Shown here piece after piece: positions 45,573 to 54,976 of a DNA stretch of 64,000 bases. Made by a program: the position numbers and the translations under genes. Each line of letters begins with the position of its first letter. Positions within the stretch are counted from its first letter, which is position 1. Location of the stretch: positions 1-64,000 of the forward strand of contig QHWT01000068.1 in NCBI GenBank assembly GCA_003222675.1, read 5' to 3'. Below the pieces are notes generated by a model. The model was not told where the DNA came from and searched no databases. It saw only the letters and a program-made list of their open reading frames with translations. The stretch is from Acidobacteriota bacterium. Lineage in GTDB: Bacteria > Acidobacteriota > Vicinamibacteria > Vicinamibacterales > 2-12-FULL-66-21.

Positions 45573-46817
45573 ATGCGAGCCGGTCGAGTGATTGCTGCGG
45601 TGATCCTGCTCGCGTGCGCCATCACGCTCATCGCGCAGGTGCCGCTGCGGATGCGCACGTATGCGTCGGGATTCACGAACCCGCTCGCGTTCGTCCAGGA
45701 TCCATCCGATCGCAACGTGCAGTTCGTGGTCGAGCAGGCGGGACGCATTCGCGTGGTCCGCAACGGCGCGACGCTCGATGCCGACTTCCTCGATCTGCGC
45801 GGCGCGGTCGTCGCGGGTGGAGAGCAGGGACTGCTCGGTCTCGCGTTTCCACCGGATGCGTCGAGCCCGCGCTTCTTCGTCAACTTCACCGATCGCGCCG
45901 GCAACACGGTCGTGGCTCGGTTCCGGCGATCGTCGAATCCGGTGGTGGCGGATCCCAACTCGCGCATCGATCTGCGATGGAGCGACGGCTTCAATTTCAT
46001 CCGCCAGCCCTTCTCGAATCACAACGGCGGCAACCTCGTGTTCGGACCCGACGGCTATCTGTATATCGGCCTCGGCGACGGCGGGGCAGCGGATGATCCC
46101 GAGCATCGCGCGCAGAACCCGGCCGAACTGCTCGGCAAGATGCTCCGGATCGACGTCAACGTCGCGGACTCGCACCCATCAGGGTACGACGTGCCGCCAG
46201 ACAACCCGTTCGTCAACGCGCCGGGCACGCGACGCGAGATCTGGGACTTCGGCTTGCGGAATCCGTGGCGATACACGTTCGACGATCCGTCGCGCGGTGG
46301 CACTGGCGCGCTCGTGATTGGAGATGTCGGTCAGAACCGGATCGAGGAAGTGGACTACGAGCCGCGCGGACGCGGCGGACGCAATTATGGCTGGCGCAAT
46401 CGCGAAGGGGCGCACGACTACGTGACGTCGCGCCCACCCGCATTCACGCCGTTGATCGATCCGATCTTCGAATACGACCACACCGTGGGAGCCTCCATCA
46501 CCGGCGGCTACGTCTATCGCGGCGCCAGCCTGGGTCCCGATTACGTGGGACGCTACTTTTTTGCGGACTTCATCCGCGGACGGGTGTGGTCCATCGCGCT
46601 GGCCGTCGATCCCGCCACCGCCGAAGCGCGCGCGACAGGACTGATCGAGCACACGGACGAACTCGGAGGCACGAGCGCTCTCGGAAACATCAGTTCGTTT
46701 GGCGTCGATACGGACGGCGAGTTGTACCTCGTCAGCTACTCGCGCGGGATTATCTTCAAGCTCGCGGGTCCGCTCGCGGCGCCTCCGACCCCGCTGAACC
46801 CTCGAATTGTGAGATGA
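45573..46817 (+). CDS. PQQ-dependent sugar dehydrogenase (soluble GDH/Asd-type propeller)
   Basis: 414 residues from ATG 45573, which starts the signal peptide RVIAAVILLACAITLIAQ; the frame is open to 45543. The glucose/sorbosone dehydrogenase propeller motifs are clear: SGFTNPLAF, GGEQGLLGLAFPP, NHNGGNLVFGPDGYLYIGLGDGG, LLGKMLRIDV, WDFGLRNPWRYTFD, GDVGQNRIEEVD and GGYVYRG. It would oxidise aldoses in the periplasm using PQQ and calcium. No PQQ biosynthesis genes are in the window. Confidence 0.93.
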   Translation: MRAGRVIAAVILLACAITLIAQVPLRMRTYASGFTNPLAFVQDPSDRNVQFVVEQAGRIRVVRNGATLDADFLDLRGAVVAGGEQGLLGLAFPPDASSPRFFVNFTDRAGNTVVARFRRSSNPVVADPNSRIDLRWSDGFNFIRQPFSNHNGGNLVFGPDGYLYIGLGDGGAADDPEHRAQNPAELLGKMLRIDVNVADSHPSGYDVPPDNPFVNAPGTRREIWDFGLRNPWRYTFDDPSRGGTGALVIGDVGQNRIEEVDYEPRGRGGRNYGWRNREGAHDYVTSRPPAFTPLIDPIFEYDHTVGASITGGYVYRGASLGPDYVGRYFFADFIRGRVWSIALAVDPATAEARATGLIEHTDELGGTSALGNISSFGVDTDGELYLVSYSRGIIFKLAGPLAAPPTPLNPRIVR

Positions 46818-46832
46818 CTCATGACGCCACGT

Positions 46833-46870
46833 CTAAAGATCCGGCCTGCCTGCCGGCAGGAGACTGTCGA
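46833..46870. repeat. Decayed REP-like hairpin
   Basis: The words GTCTAAAGATCCGGCCTG and CCTGCCGGCAGG lie between the dehydrogenase stop and the LysR start. They match the CTAAAG-core hairpins downstream of that gene, but the left arm has decayed. Confidence 0.5.
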
Positions 46871-46916
46871 AGACACAGGTAGCCTGAGTTCTGAGCCTTG
46901 CCAGTAAAATACCCCC

Positions 46917-47837
46917 GTGGACCTGCGTCAGCTGGAGATCCTGCGCGCCATTGCCGAGACCGGCTCGTTCACCAAGGCTGGCGCGAAGCTGCACGTCTCG
47001 CAGTCGGCGATCAGCCGCCAGATCCTGCTGCTCGAGGAGGAGTTCGCCGAGCCGCTGTTCATTCGATCGGTCGGCCGCGTGCAGATGAGGCCGACCGGCG
47101 GGGCTCTCCTTCAGCTCAGCCACCGCGTCTTCGCAGACATTCGCGACACCGCCTCGCAGATTCTCGATCATCAGCAGACGCTGACCGGCACATTGACCAT
47201 CGGCGGCGGGATGACCGTCGGCATGTACGTGTTCCCCGCGTTGCTGAAGGAGTTCAGCCGGGTGCACCCCGCGGTCGAAATCAAGGTCGTGACGTCGGGG
47301 TCTGCGCGCATGCTGCGTCAGCTGCGCGCCGGCGCCGTCGACCTCGCGCTGCTGACGCTGCCGATCACGGACACGGTGCTGCGAACCGATCCGGTCATGC
47401 GCGAAGAGATGCTGCTGGTCCTCCACCCCGCGCATCCGCTCGCGAAAGAGACCACGGCCATCACCGCCGCGCAGCTGCACGGGCAACCGTTCATCACGTT
47501 CGAGAGCGGCTCGAACACGCGGCGCGTGATCGACGAGTTCTTCGTCCGCGCGGAGATCGCTCCGCGCGTCGTGGCCGAGACCGAGAACGTGGAGATTGCG
47601 AAAGCGATGGTGGGTGCGGGACTCGGCATCAGCCTCGTGCCGTTCCAGGCCATTGCGCGCGAAGCGGCCGCCGGAACGCTCCGTTACGCGCGCGTCGCCG
47701 GGCCGCCCCTCGTGCGGACGACGGGATGGGTGTACCTGGAGACGGCGCGAGTGCCGCGGATGGTGCAGGCGATGATGGAGACGCTGACGCGCGTCGCGCC
47801 GCACCTGAATCTGACCCCGGATACCGAGATGGCGTGA
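46917..47837 (+). CDS. LysR family transcriptional regulator
   Basis: 306 residues from GTG 46917, which gives the canonical start MDLRQLEILRAIAETGSFT. The winged helix-turn-helix covers residues 1-60 (AAxKLHVSQSAISRQILLLEEEF), the effector domain 90-300 (TLTIGGGMTVGMYVFPALLKEF, GLGISLVPFQAIARE). No divergently transcribed target is present, since the upstream gene is also rightward. The ligand is unknown. Confidence 0.93.
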   Translation: MDLRQLEILRAIAETGSFTKAGAKLHVSQSAISRQILLLEEEFAEPLFIRSVGRVQMRPTGGALLQLSHRVFADIRDTASQILDHQQTLTGTLTIGGGMTVGMYVFPALLKEFSRVHPAVEIKVVTSGSARMLRQLRAGAVDLALLTLPITDTVLRTDPVMREEMLLVLHPAHPLAKETTAITAAQLHGQPFITFESGSNTRRVIDEFFVRAEIAPRVVAETENVEIAKAMVGAGLGISLVPFQAIAREAAAGTLRYARVAGPPLVRTTGWVYLETARVPRMVQAMMETLTRVAPHLNLTPDTEMA

Positions 47838-47853
47838 TGCCGCGCGCGCCTAG

Positions 47854-47935
47854 GTGCCGGGTCTAAAGACCCGGCCTACAGCAAAGCGCCTGCGCCGGGT
47901 CTGAAGAGGTGGCCTAGCAGCGAAGCCCGGCCTGC
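47854..47935. repeat. REP-like hairpins with CTAAAG core
   Basis: A near-perfect hairpin GCCGGGTCTAAAGACCCGGC at 47856-47875 followed by CTAC, then a degenerate second copy at about 47893-47935 (gcgccgggtctgaagagg... cccggcctgc). The layout matches the 8078-8211 cluster with different arm sequence, so core and flank are conserved while arms drift. Confidence 0.75.
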
Positions 47936-47938
47936 AAC

Positions 47939-48124
47939 CTACGAGATAGAATCCGCCGGCGTCTGAGAACGGGCGGCGGCCTTCGCGTCGAGCTCCTTCT
48001 GGCCGCGCAGAATGCTGCACCAGTCCTTGTGCTCCGCGATGGGCATGCCGCACTCGACGCAGACGCGAATCCGCTGGCGCGGGGTTTCAGGCTTCCGGGA
48101 AAAGAGCTTCTGCAGAATAGTCAT
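47939..48124 (-). CDS. Small zinc-ribbon-like protein
   Basis: 61 residues with VCVECGMPIAEHKDWCSILRG, a CxxC plus later Cys/His that could bind zinc. The N-terminus FSRKPETPRQRIRV is basic. No known function. Confidence 0.55.
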   Translation of the reverse strand: MTILQKLFSRKPETPRQRIRVCVECGMPIAEHKDWCSILRGQKELDAKAAARSQTPADSIS

Positions 48125-48354
48125 CGCGACTCCGTTTCACATTCCTATCCTGAGACGGAAGAACGGGCCCGGAGGTTTGCAGAAAAATCGGCCGGGGCGA
48201 CGAAACAGCGAAATGCGGCGGCGAGCTGGATCGATTCTCACACCCTCCACGGTATCAAGCTTCTCATCCGCACGACCCGACAGCTCGTCGCCGGCCCTAT
48301 AGGGAGCAATGCCGGTGCCAATCGGAAACCCGCCGAGTCCGATGGGCGTGACTG

Positions 48355-49410
48355 TCAAGCCGTTTGCCCTCGATACACACTCGTCCAGAGCGGCAACAGA
48401 TCCGTGAACGTCTGCTCGATCCATCGGACGAGTTTTCCCGGATCGCCCAGTGTCTCTGCGTGCTCGGCGCGATCCAGGAAGAGCCAGCGGCCGCAGAAAA
48501 TCCAGCCGAGTTCAGGCGCGTTGCGGCTGTCGATCAGCCATGCGACCGCATCTGCCGGCAACACCTCCAGCGCCGGTGGTTTGTCTCCATATTGGATGAA
48601 TCCGCCGTTGGCCGCCATCCAGTCCGTCAGCAGCTGGCGCCACATCGAGGCGACGAGCTGCTGGAAGCGTTCGAAATACACCATCACCCGCTCCTGCCCC
48701 GGCGCACGATCCGAATCCATTCCGTCCTTCGACAGATTGAACCCGATGCCGGCGCGCATGCAGTCGCGGCCGGCTTTGCTCGCAGCGGACCACGCCAGGT
48801 TGATCTGCGGCTCCCATCGGCCGCCGTGATGAAACGCGTAGATGTGACCGGCATCGCCTGGATAGAAGCTGTTGCGTCGAAAAAGACGGCTGCCCGATCG
48901 TCCTGCGCGATTGCGCGCCTCGACCACCTTCGCGGCGAACGGGCGATCATTGATCGTCATCAGCAGTGATTCGATGCGCGGGCCGAGCGCATCCGCGGCC
49001 CCGCCGGCTGACAGATGCGCCAGCCCCGCGAATTCCGCGCGTCCGAAGCCGCCGGTCGGCACGCGCTCGGCGGACTCGCGTCGCCGCGACGCCGCCCGCG
49101 CGCGGACCGTCGCTTTCGATCGTGGTGAAACGGGTGATCCATAGCCCGGCGATCGACGGCGCGTCACCTCTCCCTGGAGGTTGCGCGCGATCGTGTTCTG
49201 AGGATTGAGCTGCAGCACCCGATCGATAGCCGCCGCCGCTTCGTCCAGCTCTCCGAGCTCCACGCAGCACCGGGCCAGGCGCGTCCACGCACCCTGATTT
49301 GCTGGCGCGCGCTGCGCCAGCTCCTCGTTCGCGCGTTTCGCGTCCATTCCGAAGTCGCCGCGCTTCGCAAACTCGATTGCCTGCTGCTCGAGCGATAAGA
49401 TGTCGGCCAC
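48355..49410 (-). CDS. TPR-containing hypothetical protein
   Basis: 351 residues from GTG 49410. Residues 1-85 form two TPR units (GAWTRLARCCVELGELDEAAAAIDRVLQLNPQN), then a basic linker, then an unrecognised domain (SFYPGDAGHIYAFHHGGRWEPQINLAWSA, GAGIGFNLSKDGMDSDRAPGQE-like) with many Trp residues. The latter might be a restriction-like or nuclease-associated fold, but I see no catalytic motif that proves it. Divergent from the TauE gene with start codons only 15 nt apart. Confidence 0.7.
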   Translation of the reverse strand: MADILSLEQQAIEFAKRGDFGMDAKRANEELAQRAPANQGAWTRLARCCVELGELDEAAAAIDRVLQLNPQNTIARNLQGEVTRRRSPGYGSPVSPRSKATVRARAASRRRESAERVPTGGFGRAEFAGLAHLSAGGAADALGPRIESLLMTINDRPFAAKVVEARNRAGRSGSRLFRRNSFYPGDAGHIYAFHHGGRWEPQINLAWSAASKAGRDCMRAGIGFNLSKDGMDSDRAPGQERVMVYFERFQQLVASMWRQLLTDWMAANGGFIQYGDKPPALEVLPADAVAWLIDSRNAPELGWIFCGRWLFLDRAEHAETLGDPGKLVRWIEQTFTDLLPLWTSVYRGQTA

Positions 49411-49425
49411 ACCGCATCATTGCAC

Positions 49426-50169
49426 ATGCCGCACTTGAGCGCTCTCCAGTGGATTCTCGCTGCAATCGGCGGCTCGTCCCTTGGCCTTGCGAAAGCTGGC
49501 CTCGCGGGCATGGGACTGGTCTACGTCGTCATTTTCGCGTTCCTGTTCGGGGCGAAGAGCTCGACGGGCGTGGCACTGCCGATGCTGGTTGTGGGCGACG
49601 CGCTGGCCGTCACCGCCTATCACCGTCATGCGAACTGGAAGTATGTCCGGCGGATGCTGCCACCGGCATGCGTGGGTGTCATGCTCGGCGCGGCGACGAT
49701 GCGCTCGATCAGCAACGAGGCGTTCAAGCCGACGATCGGCTGGATCATCCTCGTCCTCTCGGCGCTGCAGGTTGCGCGCATGCGATGGCCCGACTGGCTC
49801 GGCGCGGTGCCGCACGCGTGGTGGTTCGTGTGGGCCATCGGCCTCCTTGCCGGCTTCACGACGATGCTGGCGAATGCGGCGGGGCCGATCATCCTGATCT
49901 ACTGCCTCGCGATATCGTTGCCGAAGTTCGAGATGGTCGGCACCAGCGCGTGGTTCTTCGCGATCGTCAACGCCTTTAAAGTCCCGTTCAGCATCGCGCT
50001 GGGCCTCATCGGATCAACGACGCTGCTCGTGAACGTGATGCTGATCCCGTTCGTCCTCGCGGGCGTCCTCAGCGGCCGGTGGCTCGTGTACCGGATTCCA
50101 CAGCGCGCGTTCGAAGTCATCTCGCTCGCCTTCGCCGCCGTCGCCGCCCTGCGGCTGATTGGACTATGA
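49426..50169 (+). CDS. Sulfite exporter TauE/SafE family membrane protein
   Basis: About 247 residues, eight TM helices in two similar halves. Each half starts with the family's short motif: GSSLGLAKAGLAGMGLV and GLLAGFTTMLANAAGPIILIY. Family members export sulfite, sulfoacetate or related organosulfonates. No sulfur genes are nearby, so the substrate is open. ATG 49426 is preferred over TTG 49420. Confidence 0.88.
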   Translation: MPHLSALQWILAAIGGSSLGLAKAGLAGMGLVYVVIFAFLFGAKSSTGVALPMLVVGDALAVTAYHRHANWKYVRRMLPPACVGVMLGAATMRSISNEAFKPTIGWIILVLSALQVARMRWPDWLGAVPHAWWFVWAIGLLAGFTTMLANAAGPIILIYCLAISLPKFEMVGTSAWFFAIVNAFKVPFSIALGLIGSTTLLVNVMLIPFVLAGVLSGRWLVYRIPQRAFEVISLAFAAVAALRLIGL

Positions 50170-50184
50170 ATGGCTCACACGGCT

Positions 50185-50223
50185 GAGAGCTGATGGCTGC
50201 TGGCTGATAGCTGATGGCTGATC
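50185..50223. repeat. Heptamer tract, word AGCTGAT/GGCTGAT
   Basis: Five head-to-tail 7-mers between the convergent TauE and SNF2 genes (gagctgatggctgctggctgatagctgat...), the fifth distinct word with the same period. Confidence 0.8.
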
Positions 50224-50228
50224 CATTC

Positions 50229-53200
50229 TCAGCTCAGTAGCACCTCCAGGTCCTCCCTCTTCAACTCGCGCAGCAAGCCGGCGTCCGCGTGCAGGATCGC
50301 GTCGGCGAGATCGCGCTTGGTGGCCTGGAGCTCGGCGATCTTTTCCTCGACGGTGTTTACCGCGATGAGTCGATACGCGAACACATGGCGCGTCTGGCCG
50401 ATCCGATGCGCGCGATCGATGGCCTGCGCCTCCACGGCGGGGTTCCACCATGGATCCAGCAGGAAGACGTACTCGGCCGCGGTGAGATTGAGGCCGAGGC
50501 CTCCCGCCTTCAGGCTGATGAGGAACAGCCGGCAGTCGGGATCGGTCTGAAACCGGTGAACGCGCGCCTCGCGATCGCGCGTCTGGCCGTCGAGATATTC
50601 GTACGGCGCGCCATCTTCGTCGAGCCGCGTGCGCAAGAGCGCGAGCAGACTGGTGAACTGCGAGAAGACCAGGCACTTGTGCCCCTCGTCACGAACCTCG
50701 CCGAGCAGCGGCAGCAGCGCCTCGAACTTCGCCGACGGCGCACCGGCGCGGCGCGGGTCCACGAGCGCGGTGTGACACGCCGCCTGCCGCAGCCGCAGCA
50801 GCGCCTCGAGGATGTGCATCCTGGATTTGGCCAGGCCGTCGCGTTCGATCCGGTGCAGCAGCGTCGCCCGGTAGTGCGCGCGCAGCTCGTCGTACATCTC
50901 GCGCTGCATCCCCTGCAGCTCGCAGTGGAGCGTCAGCTCCGTGCGCGCCGGCAGTTCCGGCGCGACCTGCGCCTTCGTGCGGCGCAGGATGAACGGCCGC
51001 AGGCCCCGCGCGAGCAGCTCCATCGCTGCCGGATCGCGCCTCGAGGCGGCGACGCTGTGTTTCGCGAACGTCGAAGAGGTGCCGAGGAGTCCAGGATTGA
51101 GGAACTCGAACAGACTCCACAATTCGCCGAGATGGTTCTCGACCGGCGTGCCACTCAAGGCCAGGCGATACGACGCTTGCAGCAGCCGCGCGGCCTTGGC
51201 GCTCGCGGTCGACGCGTTCTTGATGGCCTGCGCCTCGTCGAGGATGACGTACTCGAACACCGTCTCCTTCAACCGGATGGCGTCGCGGCGCATCGCGCCG
51301 TATGTCGTGACGACGAGATCGTACTTCTGAAGATCCTCCATCGAGCGTGCCGCGCCGCTGAAGTCGAGCACGCGCAGCTTCGGCGCGAAGCGCGCCGCCT
51401 CTTCCTTCCAGTTGAAGACCACCGATCGCGGGACGACCACGAGCGACGGCGCAATCTTCCTGCGCTCACGACGCAGGCGGTCGAGCCATGCCAGCACCAT
51501 GACGGTCTTACCGAGGCCCATGTCGTCGGCGAGGCAGCCTCCGACGTTGAATCGCCGGAGGAACGCGAACCAGCCGAGCGCGTCGCGCTGGTAATCGCGC
51601 AGCTGACCGGCAAATGACGGGGCGGCATCGAGCGCGCCGATGCCGCTGAAGGTCGCGAGCTGTTCGCGCGTGCGGGCGAATCGTTCGTCGACGCGGATCG
51701 CCGGCTGCGACGCGAGCGCCGCGTCGAGGAGCGCGACCTGCGACACCTTGAACCGCACGTGATCGCCGGAGACTTCGCCCATTCCCGCGATCCCGCTCCA
51801 CCGCCGCAGCCACTCCTCCGGCACGATACCCACTGTGCCATCGTCCAGGGTAATGGTCGCGTCGCCGTGCGCGCGATCCGCGAGCAGCCGCGGCAGCGGC
51901 ACGAACTTGCCGTCGCCGAAGTCAACCGAGCCGTGGAGCTCGAACCAGTCGACGCCGGAGCGGATCTCCGAGCGCATCGACTGCGCCGTGCGGAACGTGC
52001 GCCCTTCGGCTTCGACGCGCCAGCCTTCGCGAATCAGCACGCGCATCGCGCTCGAGAACTGGTCCGCGCCGATCCAGAGGTGCTGGCGCGCGACCATGTA
52101 ATCCCAATGGCGTGAAAATCCCAGCTGCGACAGTCGTGTGAGCGCCGTCTGCTCGAACGCAGGATCACGCCGAATCAACCGGCGTCGATCCGGATCGAAT
52201 GCAGTGGTCGCGGTGCCTGGCGCGACGCGCAGCCCGCCGTAGTCGAAGGTGACCTCCGCGTCGAGCATCGGCATGGGGCCGCGCCGCGCGCCGGGCGTGA
52301 CGCTGACGCAGGCCTGCGGCGACTCCGACGCGATCTCGAATCGCAGTTCTTCCGGCAGGTCGAGCGGATCGATTCCGGAGCGCGCGAGCACATCCACGAG
52401 ACGGCCGGTCGCGTCGGACGGGATCACCGCCGGGCCAGACCGGCGAAGCTGCGCGAGCCAGGCAAAGGCGCCGCGTGCATCGAGACGCGCGACCGTTCCG
52501 CCGTGGAAGACGTAACCGTCGATCAGCATCCACGGCTCACGGATCGCGAGCCGGTCGTGGCCGCGCAGGAGCGCCCCGTCGATCGAAAACGATTCGTTCC
52601 CCGAGCCGTGGACGATCTCCAGGTGAAACGTCCACGGCGGCCCGGCGTCCCATGCGATCGGGACGATCTCTTCACCGGGCTGCGGCCGCGCACGAAGCAG
52701 CGCCCGTCCTGACTGCGCCACCAGCGGCAACACGCGATCGACGAGCGGTCCCGCGAGCCGGAACGACGCGCGTCCGTACTGGCTGAGATACGACGTGGTG
52801 TACGGATCGGATGCGCCGAGGAGCAGCGGCACGATCTCGCGATCGACCGCGTCGGGCAGTTGTGCGATTTCGGAGGGTGAGACGGAGGTCGGCTTCGGCT
52901 TCGCCCAGTCGCCGTTCTTCTTCCTCTGCCGTGACTGCACGTCGAGCGCGAGGCCGGTGCCGTTCAACGTCGCCGCGCGATCGATCACGTACACAAGCTG
53001 CGCCGCCGCGAATCGCGCCGGTGGCCGCGCCGCATCCGCCTCCGTCAGGCTCTGGGAGAACTCATCGAGAAACCGTTCCCATGCGGGGTGCCTCCGCGCG
53101 CCATCCGCGTCCGCATGACGAAATGGCCGGCGACGAAATTCGGGATCCATGACGTCGCCGTTGTCGGACGCTTCCAGCACCGCATCCCGCGGTACGTCGC

Positions 53201-53489
53201 CCTCGCCGAGGAGCAGCTTTCGCCGCTCGGCCTCAAGCATCGCGGCCCAGATATGCTTGCAGACGACGAAGCGGTCCTCGAAGTACGGACACTCGCACGA
53301 ACCAGAGAAGGTTTCAGTCTCGCGGCGGATCGTGACGTGATAGTCGCGCGAGCCGCGGACGGTCGCCTCGACGGACCAGGCGTCTCCCGCGATGCGCGTG
53401 ACGGCGCCGTCGAGAAAGTACGCGCGTCCCTTGACGCGGCTTCCTCCCGGCACCGTTGCGGCAAGGACCTGGGTGAGCGTGACGCTCAT
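50229..53489 (-). CDS. SWIM zinc-finger SNF2-family helicase
   Basis: 1086 residues. The N-terminus has a SWIM zinc finger (CECPYFEDRFVVCKH, about residues 63-80), then a long bacterial SNF2-associated region. The Swi2/Snf2 ATPase follows (about 620-1080): Walker A in CLADDMGLGKTVM (near 655), DEAQ box (VILDEAQAIKN), SGTPVENHLGELWSLFEFLNPG, and C-terminal motifs CLVFSQFTSLL, DPWWNPAVEAQAIDRAHRIGQ. It translocates on double-stranded DNA, in bacteria usually linked to chromatin-like or RNAP remodelling. All helicase motifs are intact. Divergent from the APC permease. Confidence 0.95.
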   Translation of the reverse strand: MSVTLTQVLAATVPGGSRVKGRAYFLDGAVTRIAGDAWSVEATVRGSRDYHVTIRRETETFSGSCECPYFEDRFVVCKHIWAAMLEAERRKLLLGEGDVPRDAVLEASDNGDVMDPEFRRRPFRHADADGARRHPAWERFLDEFSQSLTEADAARPPARFAAAQLVYVIDRAATLNGTGLALDVQSRQRKKNGDWAKPKPTSVSPSEIAQLPDAVDREIVPLLLGASDPYTTSYLSQYGRASFRLAGPLVDRVLPLVAQSGRALLRARPQPGEEIVPIAWDAGPPWTFHLEIVHGSGNESFSIDGALLRGHDRLAIREPWMLIDGYVFHGGTVARLDARGAFAWLAQLRRSGPAVIPSDATGRLVDVLARSGIDPLDLPEELRFEIASESPQACVSVTPGARRGPMPMLDAEVTFDYGGLRVAPGTATTAFDPDRRRLIRRDPAFEQTALTRLSQLGFSRHWDYMVARQHLWIGADQFSSAMRVLIREGWRVEAEGRTFRTAQSMRSEIRSGVDWFELHGSVDFGDGKFVPLPRLLADRAHGDATITLDDGTVGIVPEEWLRRWSGIAGMGEVSGDHVRFKVSQVALLDAALASQPAIRVDERFARTREQLATFSGIGALDAAPSFAGQLRDYQRDALGWFAFLRRFNVGGCLADDMGLGKTVMVLAWLDRLRRERRKIAPSLVVVPRSVVFNWKEEAARFAPKLRVLDFSGAARSMEDLQKYDLVVTTYGAMRRDAIRLKETVFEYVILDEAQAIKNASTASAKAARLLQASYRLALSGTPVENHLGELWSLFEFLNPGLLGTSSTFAKHSVAASRRDPAAMELLARGLRPFILRRTKAQVAPELPARTELTLHCELQGMQREMYDELRAHYRATLLHRIERDGLAKSRMHILEALLRLRQAACHTALVDPRRAGAPSAKFEALLPLLGEVRDEGHKCLVFSQFTSLLALLRTRLDEDGAPYEYLDGQTRDREARVHRFQTDPDCRLFLISLKAGGLGLNLTAAEYVFLLDPWWNPAVEAQAIDRAHRIGQTRHVFAYRLIAVNTVEEKIAELQATKRDLADAILHADAGLLRELKREDLEVLLS

Positions 53490-53536
53490 TCCTGAACCTT
53501 AACATCTCGCCGCTCGTGATAGCATCCGCGCGGCAA

Positions 53537-54868
53537 ATGCCCGTCGCGCCGCCCGTGGCCTCACCCTCATCGCGCGCGCTCGGATTCTGGACCGCCGTTG
53601 CGCTCGTGATGGGCAACATGATTGGGTCCGGCGTCTTCCTCCTTCCAGCATCGCTCGCCCCGTACGGCGGCATCAGCCTGATCGGCTGGTGCGTGTCGGC
53701 CGCGGGATCGGTGCTGCTCGCGCTGGTCTTCGCGCGGCTCGCGGGGTTCAATCCGGCAGCCGGCGGACCGTACGCGTACACACGCCAGGCGTTTGGCGAT
53801 TTCGCCGGGTTTCTCGTCGCGTGGGGCTACTGGATCTCCGTATGGACCACGGAAGCCGCGCTCGCCGTCGCGCTGGTCGGCTACCTCGATCCCTTTTTCC
53901 CGTCGATGGTGCGCGCGCCCGCGTCGGCCGCGGCGCTCGCGATCGGCCTCGTGTGGCTGCTGACGGGCCTCAACGTGATCGGCATCCGCATCGCGGGTCG
54001 CGTGCAGCTCGTGACAACCGTGCTCAAGATCGTTCCGCTCGTCGTGATCGGCATCGGCGGACTGTTTGCGATCAACACGTCACACTTTGCGATCGCCGCA
54101 ACCGGCGCCGATCAATTTGTCAGGACCGTCTCGACGACCGCCACACTGACGCTCTGGGCGTTTCTCGGGCTGGAGTGCGCGACGATTCCCGCCGACAGCA
54201 TCGAGGCGCCGCAGCGGACGATTCCGCGCGCCACGGTGACCGGCACCCTGCTGACCGGCGCGATCTACATCATCAGTACTGTCGGCGTCATGGGCGTGCT
54301 TGCGCCGTCCGCCCTTGGCGCCTCTACCGCACCGTACTCCGACGCCGCGCGAGTTCTCATGGGGCCCGCGGAGGCCGCCTTCATCGCGCTCGGCGCCGCC
54401 ATCTCCTGTTTCGGCGCGCTGAACGGCTGGATACTCGTTGTGGGCCAGCTGCCGCTTGCCGTCGCGCAGGACGGACTTTTCCCGCGCGTGTTCGGCAGGC
54501 TCTCGAGCCGCGGCACGCCGGCGCTCGGCATGGTGATCGCCGCGGTCCTGGCGAGCGGCCTGATCGCGATGAACTTCACGCGCTCTCTGGTGCAGCTCTT
54601 TACGTACATCATCCTGCTCGCGACGCTCAGCACGCTCATCCCGTACGCGTTCTGCTCGCTCGCAGGGTTCATGCTTGCCGGCCAGTCGCACACGATGCGC
54701 ATGACCCGCGCGACCGTTGGCATCGCGATCCTCGCATTCGCGTACTCCGTCTACGCCATTGCCGGCGCCGGAGCGGACGTCGTGTATTCCGGGTTCATCC
54801 TGTTGATTTGCGGCCTCCCCGTCTACGTGTGGGTCGCGGGCGAGAGGCCGTGGAGACCTTCTCACTGA
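53537..54868 (+). CDS. APC family amino-acid permease
   Basis: 443 residues from ATG 53537 (an in-frame GTG at 53516 is possible), with 12 TM helices. The first helix carries GNMIGSGVFLLP, the substrate-binding unwound segment of the AdiC/CadB/PotE antiporter group; the sixth carries LWAFLGLECATIP. Substrate is probably a basic or polar amino acid, by exchange or proton symport. No decarboxylase gene is adjacent. The gene ends 82 nt before the transposon. Confidence 0.9.
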   Translation: MPVAPPVASPSSRALGFWTAVALVMGNMIGSGVFLLPASLAPYGGISLIGWCVSAAGSVLLALVFARLAGFNPAAGGPYAYTRQAFGDFAGFLVAWGYWISVWTTEAALAVALVGYLDPFFPSMVRAPASAAALAIGLVWLLTGLNVIGIRIAGRVQLVTTVLKIVPLVVIGIGGLFAINTSHFAIAATGADQFVRTVSTTATLTLWAFLGLECATIPADSIEAPQRTIPRATVTGTLLTGAIYIISTVGVMGVLAPSALGASTAPYSDAARVLMGPAEAAFIALGAAISCFGALNGWILVVGQLPLAVAQDGLFPRVFGRLSSRGTPALGMVIAAVLASGLIAMNFTRSLVQLFTYIILLATLSTLIPYAFCSLAGFMLAGQSHTMRMTRATVGIAILAFAYSVYAIAGAGADVVYSGFILLICGLPVYVWVAGERPWRPSH

Positions 54869-54950
54869 GAGGCCAGGGACAGTCTCATCGGAGAGGACCG
54901 GAGAGGACTTTTTGGAAGTAATTCCTCCGTGGCCTCTGAGTAAAGTCCTC

Positions 54951-54976
54951 GGTAGTGTCTGAATCGTGCGTTGGTC
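54951..54976 (+). repeat. Terminal inverted repeat, left end
   Basis: Starts GGTAGTGTCTGAAT, the GGT...TG pattern of IS1-family ends, and ends TGCGTTGGTC. Two of 26 positions differ from the right end. The DinD-like gene's stop lies within it. Confidence 0.92.
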
